In this document: one piece after another, positions 1 through 4,814 of the stretch
Numbering within the stretch: the stretch's first letter is position 1
Layout: each line of letters opens with the position of its first letter
Source of the DNA: an uncultured Lachnospiraceae bacterium
GTDB lineage: Bacteria; Bacillota; Clostridia; Lachnospirales; Lachnospiraceae
Length of the DNA: 5,455 nt
Assembly: GCA_902772565.1 (NCBI GenBank)
Contig: CACYBJ010000054.1
Span: 1-5,455 of the forward strand
Reading direction: 5' to 3'
Translations under genes and position numbers: made by a program
The notes under the pieces: model-generated
What the model saw: only the letters and a program-made list of their open reading frames with translations
Database searches by the model: none
What the model was told of the DNA's origin: nothing

Positions 1-480
1 ACCTGTAATAAGTTCCTTAAGGTAGGTTACGGGGATGTCCGTACCGGTTTCATTTCTGAAATCCTCGGCAAAGCTGCCGCCGATATAGTTCCTGTAAAGT
101 GTCAGGATATCGTTGGCATCCGCATCACCCGGACACGAAATGTAATAATAAATATTTACAACCTGTTCGTCAAGAGGGTCTATACCGATATAGGCGGAAC
201 TTTTGAAGTAGTCCTCAAGAGCAGCAATGCGTTTGTGATACTCCGCTGCCTCTTCCACAAGACCCAGCTGGTCGCTTGACAGATTCTTTTTTACGGCATC
301 TGCCCTTGCCACGTCATCCTGCGGATTATAGGAACGTTTGTCGAGCATGTATCTGGCCCCTGCAAGAAGCACACCGAAGGCGATACCGAAAAGAAGTATC
401 GCTCTCCACTGAACAAGGAGCTTCTTTACAAAGGGGAGAAACCTGATCTCTATTACATTTTCCCTGCTTTTTTCATTCAT
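1..480 (-). CDS. Wzz/YveK-like chain-length regulator, N-terminal part (runs off left edge)
   Basis: Reading from the ATG at 480-478 gives 160 residues, open to the window edge, so the C-terminus is missing. Residues 1-26 are polar and basic and probably cytoplasmic. Residues about 27-46 form one hydrophobic membrane segment (AILLFGIAFGVLLAGARYML). The rest looks extracytoplasmic, with a helical stretch around 60-95 followed by SSAYIGIDPLDEQVVNIYYY (94-113). This layout, and the 'S-x4-IDP' stretch before a Tyr-rich strand, resembles Wzz/YveK-type polysaccharide co-polymerases of Clostridia as I remember them. Those proteins set polymer length and partner a tyrosine kinase. The second membrane helix expected near the C-terminus lies outside the window. 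The start is forced: an in-frame TGA sits at 486-484 and there is no other good early start. The Shine-Dalgarno upstream is poor. It lies 75 nt downstream of the 6-dehydrogenase. It could instead be another single-pass envelope protein. Confidence 0.6.
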   Translation of the reverse strand, partial: MNEKSRENVIEIRFLPFVKKLLVQWRAILLFGIAFGVLLAGARYMLDKRSYNPQDDVARADAVKKNLSSDQLGLVEEAAEYHKRIAALEDYFKSSAYIGIDPLDEQVVNIYYYISCPGDADANDILTLYRNYIGGSFAEDFRNETGTDIPVTYLKELITG

Positions 481-555
481 ATGTCATACCATAGACCGGA
501 AGCAAGCCTTAACTGCCGCCGGATGTCATTTCCTTTCTTTTCGGGAAACCGGGGC
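481..555 (-). other. Intercistronic gap with ATGACAT direct repeat and a six-codon mini-ORF
   Basis: This 75-nt gap separates the 6-dehydrogenase stop from the Wzz-like start. Read on the minus strand, it holds two copies of the heptamer ATGACAT (529-523 and 487-481). The second directly abuts the start codon of the downstream gene. The first copy begins a mini-ORF, ATG at 529-527 to TAA at 511-509, encoding MTSGGS. It is preceded by AAAGGAA, but the purine run is too close to the ATG for an ideal ribosome site. Two CCGG tetramers could pair weakly. There is no GC-rich stem followed by a T-run, so I see no terminator, and no clear -35/-10 pair. Confidence 0.35.
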
Positions 556-1893
556 TTACAGTCTCCAGAATCTGAGACCTGAAACCTTGAGTTCATCCAT
601 CCGATAAAGACCTTTAACATCTACGAAGATCTTTTCGTCGTCAGGGTCGCTTGCTCTGAAGAACTTCTTGATATCCTGCATGGAAAGGGATCTGAACTCC
701 TTGTGGCCTACTGCCACGATTACGCAGTCTGCATCCTTAACTTCTTCCATAGGAATAAGCTCAACACCGTAGAAACGCATGGCTTCGTCGGCATCTGCCC
801 ATGGATCTGCCACCTTTACGCTAATTTCGTACTCAGCAAGTCTCTTGATAATGTCATAAACCTTGCTGTTACGAAGATCGGGGCAGTTCTCCTTAAATGT
901 GAGACCGAGAATGACAACCTTGCTCTTCTTCGGAGCCTTGCCTGCTTCGATCATCTGCTTGATGGCTGCATCTGCCACGAAAGCGCCCATGCCGTCGTTT
1001 ACTTTACGGCCGTTAAGGATGATCTGGCTGTGATAGCCAAGCTTTTCGGCAATATTTGTAAGATAGTAAGGATCTACGCCGATGCAGTGTCCGCCCACAA
1101 GGCCCGGCTTGAAGCCCAGAGCGTTCCACTTGGTATTCATACCGTCGAGAACTTCGTTGGTGTCCAGACCCATCTTGTCGCAGATCATGGCAATTTCGTT
1201 CATGAAAGCGATGTTGATGTCTCTCTGGCTGTTCTCAACTACCTTTACAGCCTCGGCTGTCTTAATATTTGAAACAGGGAAAGTACCTGCTTTGATTACA
1301 ATGTCATAAACCTTCTTTACAACGTTCTTTGTCTCTTCATCCATACCGGAAACGATCTTGCGGATGTTTGTAAGAGTGTGAACCTTGTCTCCCGGATTGA
1401 TTCTTTCCGGTGAGTAGGCAATCTTAAAGTCTTCGCCGCACTTAAGTCCGGATTCCTTCTCAAGGATAGGAACGCACACATCCTCGGTAACACCCGGGTA
1501 TACCGTTGATTCGTAGCACACGATGGTGCCCTTTGTAAGGTTGCGTCCGATGGTTCTGGATGCGCCTTCAACCGGACGAAGGTCAGGATTGTTGTCATCG
1601 AGTACCGGTGTAGGAACCGCTACAATAATGAATTTGGCTTCGGAAAGCTTCTTTTCATCGGCAGTGAATTCAACGTTGGTATTCTTGATGGCATCATCGC
1701 CCACCTCAAGTGTAGGGTCGATTCCGTCATTGTAAAGTTTAACCTTTGCTTCGTTGTTGTCATATCCGATAACGTTAATGTGCTTTGCAAATTCAACGGC
1801 AATAGGCATTCCTACATAGCCGAGACCTACAAGCGCAAGCTTTGCTTCTCCCTTTATAAGGGATTCATATAAGTTTTCATATTCACTGCTCAT
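556..1893 (-). CDS. wbpA: UDP-N-acetylglucosamine 6-dehydrogenase (WbpA/TviB type)
   Basis: This 445-residue cytoplasmic enzyme belongs to the UDP-glucose/GDP-mannose dehydrogenase family and has a normal length for it. It carries out the two-step NAD+-dependent oxidation of the C6 hydroxyl of a UDP-N-acetylhexosamine to the carboxylate. The Rossmann loop GLGYVG is at 23-28, VPTPV at 93-97, ESTVYPG at 128-134 and YSPERINPGD at 160-169. The helix AEAVKVVENSQRDINIAF spans 213-230, with Lys217 and Asn221. The catalytic cysteine is Cys270 in GLVGGHCIGVDPYYL (264-278), and GLTFKENCPDLRNSKV (330-345) marks the C-terminal domain. The SPERINPGD signature fits the WbpA/WbpO/TviB branch rather than UDP-glucose dehydrogenases. 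The neighbours (WbpB, WbpD and WbpE types) favour UDP-GlcNAc as substrate and UDP-GlcNAcA as product. An ATG at 1941 would add 16 residues, but GGAGG at 1903-1899, five bases from the ATG at 1893, decides the start. The WbpO-like substrate UDP-GalNAc cannot be excluded. Confidence 0.9.
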   Translation of the reverse strand: MSSEYENLYESLIKGEAKLALVGLGYVGMPIAVEFAKHINVIGYDNNEAKVKLYNDGIDPTLEVGDDAIKNTNVEFTADEKKLSEAKFIIVAVPTPVLDDNNPDLRPVEGASRTIGRNLTKGTIVCYESTVYPGVTEDVCVPILEKESGLKCGEDFKIAYSPERINPGDKVHTLTNIRKIVSGMDEETKNVVKKVYDIVIKAGTFPVSNIKTAEAVKVVENSQRDINIAFMNEIAMICDKMGLDTNEVLDGMNTKWNALGFKPGLVGGHCIGVDPYYLTNIAEKLGYHSQIILNGRKVNDGMGAFVADAAIKQMIEAGKAPKKSKVVILGLTFKENCPDLRNSKVYDIIKRLAEYEISVKVADPWADADEAMRFYGVELIPMEEVKDADCVIVAVGHKEFRSLSMQDIKKFFRASDPDDEKIFVDVKGLYRMDELKVSGLRFWRL

Positions 1894-1897
1894 AAAT

Positions 1898-1903
1898 TCC
1901 TCC
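1898..1903 (-). promoter_or_regulatory. Shine-Dalgarno of the 6-dehydrogenase (decides the start)
   Basis: On the minus strand GGAGGA lies at 1903-1898. The GGAGG core ends five bases before the ATG at 1893. It overlaps an in-frame ATG at 1905-1903 and lies downstream of the ATG at 1941, and neither of those has a comparable site. The protein therefore begins MSSEYENLYE. Confidence 0.8.
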
Positions 1904-1910
1904 ATTTTCA

Positions 1911-1965
1911 GCCGTTTCTGCGGCCTGCTGCATTGCAGCAAATTTATCCTTGGCGGATGCCCGCC
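1911..1965 (-). repeat. Cluster of three small inverted repeats in the 80-nt gap
   Basis: Three stem-loops can be drawn between the aminotransferase stop and the 6-dehydrogenase Shine-Dalgarno. The first is GGCGG/CCGCC with a 4-base loop (1952-1965). The second is TGCTGC/GCAGCA with a 3-base loop (1926-1940). The third is GCCG/CGGC with a 6-base loop (1911-1924). None is followed by a T-run on the minus strand, so they do not look like factor-independent terminators. They may stabilise or separate mRNA segments, or be chance. The third stem ends eight bases before the Shine-Dalgarno site and leaves it exposed. Confidence 0.45.
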
Positions 1966-1973
1966 CTTTTCTT

Positions 1974-3101
1974 TTACAGTGCAGCAATAATTGCATCTGC
2001 GATTTCATTTACAACATCTTCCGTAAGGTACGGATGCATCGGGAGCGCAAGGCATCTGCCTACTGCGTTTACGGTGTTCGGGAAGTCTTCGTCTTTAAGA
2101 TTCATTCCCGCAAAAACACCCTGCTGATGCATGCCTCTCGGATAGTAGATCATAGTTGGGATGTCCTTTTCCTTAAGGGCTGCCTGAACGCGGTCACGTT
2201 CTGCGCTGTCCTTAAGAAGGATAGTATACTGAGCCCAGCTGGATACATAGCCTTCGGGAACAGTAGGTGTTACCACCTTGCCCTTAAGCCTGTTTGTGTA
2301 CCAGACAGCGGCTTTGTTTACATTGTCTTTTTCGTAATCGGCGAATGCGTTGAACTTAGGCATGAGAATGGCAGCCTGAATCGCATCAAGTCTGGAGTTG
2401 GTTCCCACACGCACATTGTCATACTTGTCAACTGTGGAACGACCCAGTACTCTTACGGAACGAAGGTATTCGTCGATCTTATCGTCATCGGTAAAGATTG
2501 CGCCGCCGTCACCGTAGCATCCCAGCGGTTTTGCCGGGAAGAAGGATGTGGCGGAAATGTCTCCGAAGGAGCAGGCCATTTTGCCGTTTATCTCTCCGCC
2601 GAAACCCTGAGCCGCATCTTCAAGTACGTACATGTCATACTTCTTTGCGATGGCAAGGATCTTGTCAAAATCTGCCGGAAGTCCGAAAAGGTCAACGGGT
2701 ACAACAACCTTTGGAGTGAGTTTTCCTTCTTCTTTTACCTTAAGAATGGCTTTCTCCAAAGCTTCCGGTGACATATTGAAGGTATCAAGATCGATATCTA
2801 CCATTACCGGTGTTGCTCCAACAAGGTTTGCGCACACGGCAGATGCCACATAGGTAAAGTCCGGTGCAAATACCGCATCTCCCGCACCTACGCCAAGAGC
2901 GTCAAGGGCAAGGTGAAGGGCATCGGTTCCGTTACCTACCGCTATACAATGCTTTCTTCCGGCATATGCCGCAAGAGCATTCTCAAGTTCCGTTACATGC
3001 TTTCCGAGAATGAATCCCGTACTTTCAATTACATCACTGATGGCTGCGTCGATTTCCGGCTTAAGAGCCTGATACTGCGCGCCGAGATCACGAAATTTCA
3101 T
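1974..3101 (-). CDS. wbpE: PLP-dependent sugar-nucleotide aminotransferase (WbpE/WlbC type, DegT/DnrJ/EryC1/StrS family)
   Basis: This 375-residue fold-type I aminotransferase is full length for the family and cytoplasmic. It should transfer the amino group of L-glutamate to C3 of the 3-keto-uronic acid nucleotide made by the neighbouring oxidoreductase, releasing 2-oxoglutarate. GNGTDALHLAL (56-66) is the phosphate-binding stretch. LEDAAQGFGG (160-169) carries Asp162, expected to contact the PLP ring nitrogen, and Gln165. SFFPAKPLGCYGDGGA (186-201) carries the Schiff-base lysine, Lys191. GTNSRLDAIQAAIL is the conserved C-terminal-side motif, and PMHPYLTEDVV lies near the end. The N-terminal MKFRDLGAQYQALKPEID is typical of the WbpE/WlbC group. 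The gene starts 10 nt after the acetyltransferase stop. A related 4-amino or 3-amino hexose aminotransferase is possible from sequence alone; the flanking WbpB and WbpD types make the 3-position assignment most likely. Confidence 0.9.
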   Translation of the reverse strand: MKFRDLGAQYQALKPEIDAAISDVIESTGFILGKHVTELENALAAYAGRKHCIAVGNGTDALHLALDALGVGAGDAVFAPDFTYVASAVCANLVGATPVMVDIDLDTFNMSPEALEKAILKVKEEGKLTPKVVVPVDLFGLPADFDKILAIAKKYDMYVLEDAAQGFGGEINGKMACSFGDISATSFFPAKPLGCYGDGGAIFTDDDKIDEYLRSVRVLGRSTVDKYDNVRVGTNSRLDAIQAAILMPKFNAFADYEKDNVNKAAVWYTNRLKGKVVTPTVPEGYVSSWAQYTILLKDSAERDRVQAALKEKDIPTMIYYPRGMHQQGVFAGMNLKDEDFPNTVNAVGRCLALPMHPYLTEDVVNEIADAIIAAL

Positions 3102-3108
3102 GGTATTA

Positions 3109-3113
3109 CTCCT
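3109..3113 (-). promoter_or_regulatory. Shine-Dalgarno of the aminotransferase, overlapping the acetyltransferase stop
   Basis: AGGAG at 3113-3109 on the minus strand ends seven bases before the ATG at 3101. Its first two bases are the last two of the TAG stop (3114-3112) of the upstream gene. A ribosome finishing the acetyltransferase would sit directly on this site, so the two genes are probably translationally coupled. Confidence 0.8.
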
Positions 3114-3690
3114 AGTTCTGTGTATTACTCTCCTCTACGAGACCATACTTGGTTTCTTTATACTGTCTGCCGCACTGCATGCACTGAAGGCCTTCCGGAA
3201 GGAGGCCGCCGCACTCGCAAACCCAGCCCTTCTGCTTGGCAGGAACGCCTACCATAAGAGCGTGGGCGGGAACATTTGAAGATACTACAGCACCTGCGGC
3301 AATGAGTGACCACTTGCCGATAATGTGACCGCAAACGATGGTTGCGTTGGCGCCGATGGATGCACCTTCCTTAACAAGTGTCTTCTTGTAGCCTGCATGT
3401 CCTTTCGGATACTTGGCTCTTGGTGTAAGGTCATTGGTGAATACGCAGGAAGGACCACAGAAAACATAGTCCTCAAGCTCAACGCCTTCGTAAAGAGAAA
3501 CGTTGTTCTGAACCTTGCAGCCTTCTCCTATGGTTACGTTATTGGAAACGTTTACATTCTGTCCGAAAGAGCAGCCTGCGCCGATTCTTGCGCCTGACTG
3601 TATGTGTGTGAAATGCCAGATTTTGGTTCCGTCGCCGATTTCCACGTCATCGTCGATAACTGCTGTAGGATGTGCAAAATATTCGCTCAT
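3112..3690 (-). CDS. wbpD: UDP-3-amino sugar 3-N-acetyltransferase (WbpD/WlbB type) with cysteine-rich C-terminal tail
   Basis: This 192-residue protein is a left-handed beta-helix (hexapeptide repeat) acetyltransferase, expected to act as a cytoplasmic trimer. It should use acetyl-CoA to acetylate the 3-amino group installed by the aminotransferase, giving UDP-2,3-diacetamido-2,3-dideoxyglucuronic acid. Hexapeptide turns run from about residue 10 to 83 and resume at 106-140. They are interrupted by the loop VFTNDLTPRAKYPKGH (83-98), a signature of the WbpD/WlbB group in which the Asn-Asp pair (86-87) lies in the active-site region. GVPAKQKGW (148-156) closes the helix. After it come C158-x-C160 and C170-x2-C173, a small zinc-ribbon-like tail that I believe also occurs in other family members. 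The start codon overlaps the oxidoreductase stop as TAATG. The nearest purine run, AGGA (3705-3702), is 11 bases away, so translation probably depends on coupling. Confidence 0.88.
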   Translation of the reverse strand: MSEYFAHPTAVIDDDVEIGDGTKIWHFTHIQSGARIGAGCSFGQNVNVSNNVTIGEGCKVQNNVSLYEGVELEDYVFCGPSCVFTNDLTPRAKYPKGHAGYKKTLVKEGASIGANATIVCGHIIGKWSLIAAGAVVSSNVPAHALMVGVPAKQKGWVCECGGLLPEGLQCMQCGRQYKETKYGLVEESNTQN

Positions 3691-3692
3691 TA
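3688..3692 (-). other. TAATG stop/start overlap
   Basis: The oxidoreductase stop TAA (3692-3690) shares its last base with the acetyltransferase start ATG (3690-3688). With only a distant AGGA upstream, this is a classic arrangement for ribosome re-initiation. It supports co-translation of consecutive pathway enzymes. Confidence 0.85.
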
Positions 3693-4769
3693 GTCAAACA
3701 TTCCTTTCATTTCTGTGCTTGCAAAATCTGTTAAAGGAAGCTTAACAGGTGCTCCTGTCTTAACGCTCTTGTAAATGGCAAGTATCATCTCAAGGGCATT
3801 TCTTCCCGCAACAGCGTCTACATAGGCTTTTCTATGATTCTTAACGGCATCGATAACGTCGGCATAAAGGCTTGTGTGGCCGTTGCCGTATACGTTGCTT
3901 GTTGCCTCTTTAAGACCTTTGTTTTCGGTATCGGCTTCGCTTTCATCCGCAAAATCCCAAACATCGATGTTGTTTGTGGAAGTACCGCCGATTTTGACAG
4001 TTCCGTTCTCACCGAAGAGGTAAAGTGTCTCCTCAAGGTTCTTCGGATATACATTTACGGTTCCTTCGATGGTTCCTACGGCACCGTTCTTAAACTTAAC
4101 TACAGCCATACCGATATCTTCGGCTTCAAGATAATGATGGAACTGCTGCTTAGTAACGCCGTAAACTTCCTCTACTTCGTTACCCATCATCCAGCGGAGA
4201 AGATCGATTCCGTGGATGCACTGATTCATAAGGCATCCGCCGTCTTCTGCCCAGGTACCTCTCCAGGTTGCCTGATCGTAGTAAGCCTTGTTTCTGTTCC
4301 AGCGAACATGGATCGAGCCGTGGGACATGGTACCGAAACGGCCGGATTCAATGGCCTGTCTGGTCTTCTGTACGGCCACGTTGAATCTGTTCTGATGGCA
4401 GGCGGATACAACCACGCCCTTTTCCTCGGAGCGGCGGATGATCTCGTCCGCATCCGCAATGGACATGGCCATAGGCTTCTCTATTATAACATTTATTCCT
4501 TTATCAATACAGTAAAGAGCAATTTCCGCATGAATGCCGCTTGATGTGGCAATGGCAATAAGCTCGATTTCCGGATGCTCCTCGATCATCTTCTTGTAAT
4601 CTTCGTATCTTGCAATGGATGTGTCATTCTGAAGATCGTGCTTTGCAAGAAGCGTTTCGATGTTCTCCGGAACGATATCGCAGGCAGCGACAAATTCAAG
4701 ACCGTTGTTGATTACGGCTTTTACGTGGTTGGTGGCAATTCGGCCGCAGCCGATAAGTGCATATTTCAT
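3690..4769 (-). CDS. wbpB: Gfo/Idh/MocA-family UDP-GlcNAcA 3-dehydrogenase (WbpB/WlbA type)
   Basis: This 359-residue cytoplasmic NAD(H)-dependent enzyme should oxidise C3 of UDP-N-acetylglucosaminuronic acid to the 3-keto form. The N-terminal Rossmann domain has the nucleotide-binding loop IGCGRIATNH (6-15) and ends near EKP (97-99). Lys98 and His186 correspond to the paired active-site lysine and histidine described for WlbA. The stretch from about 155 to 193 (RWNRNKAYYD, WRGTWAEDGG, LMNQCIHGIDLLRW) is typical of the WlbA/WbpB branch rather than generic family members. The C-terminal beta-sheet domain follows to residue 359, the usual length. In P. aeruginosa the NADH held by WbpB is re-oxidised with 2-oxoglutarate, the by-product of WbpE. 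Having both genes here fits such recycling, but the sequence does not prove it. The gene follows the flippase by 34 nt, with its own GAAAGG ribosome site. Confidence 0.88.
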   Translation of the reverse strand: MKYALIGCGRIATNHVKAVINNGLEFVAACDIVPENIETLLAKHDLQNDTSIARYEDYKKMIEEHPEIELIAIATSSGIHAEIALYCIDKGINVIIEKPMAMSIADADEIIRRSEEKGVVVSACHQNRFNVAVQKTRQAIESGRFGTMSHGSIHVRWNRNKAYYDQATWRGTWAEDGGCLMNQCIHGIDLLRWMMGNEVEEVYGVTKQQFHHYLEAEDIGMAVVKFKNGAVGTIEGTVNVYPKNLEETLYLFGENGTVKIGGTSTNNIDVWDFADESEADTENKGLKEATSNVYGNGHTSLYADVIDAVKNHRKAYVDAVAGRNALEMILAIYKSVKTGAPVKLPLTDFASTEMKGMFD

Positions 4770-4777
4770 TTTTTTAG

Positions 4778-4784
4778 CCTTTCT
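4778..4784 (-). promoter_or_regulatory. Shine-Dalgarno of the WbpB-type gene
   Basis: AGAAAGG at 4784-4778 on the minus strand ends eight bases before the ATG at 4769, separated by an A-rich spacer. This supports the start MKYALIGCGR, which also places the Rossmann motif at the expected extreme N-terminus. Confidence 0.65.
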
Positions 4785-4799
4785 TACTGTTTTCAGCGG

Positions 4800-4814
4800 C
4801 TGCCTACGCGGCAG
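4800..4814 (-). repeat. Short inverted repeat over the flippase stop codon
   Basis: CTGCC and GGCAG (4800-4804 and 4810-4814) form a 5-bp stem with a 5-base loop that spans the TAG stop at 4806-4804. No T-run follows on the minus strand, so it is not a standard terminator. The stem is short enough to be chance. Confidence 0.25.

Noticed and set aside
703..1272. 189-codon open frame on the plus strand opposite the 6-dehydrogenase
   Set aside because: It is antisense to the conserved catalytic region, including the Cys270 motif, with no supporting signal. It is a shadow frame.
1894..1941. Upstream ATG at 1941 (and 1905) as start of the 6-dehydrogenase
   Set aside because: The extra residues (MLQCSRPQKRLKMEEF) would be read through the hairpin region and the GGAGGA site. 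The ATG at 1893 has the ideal Shine-Dalgarno and puts the Rossmann loop at a usual distance.
1911..1965. Factor-independent terminator between the aminotransferase and the 6-dehydrogenase
   Set aside because: The stems are only 4-6 bp and none is followed by a T-run on the transcribed strand.
1950..2771. 273-codon open frame on the plus strand opposite the aminotransferase
   Set aside because: It is antisense to a gene with clear catalytic motifs, its product is Cys-, Val- and His-rich without any recognisable domain, and it has no convincing ribosome site. It is a codon-bias shadow.
3834..4544. 236-codon open frame on the plus strand opposite the WbpB-type gene
   Set aside because: It lies wholly inside a well-supported minus-strand gene and its translation shows no family pattern. 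It is a shadow frame.
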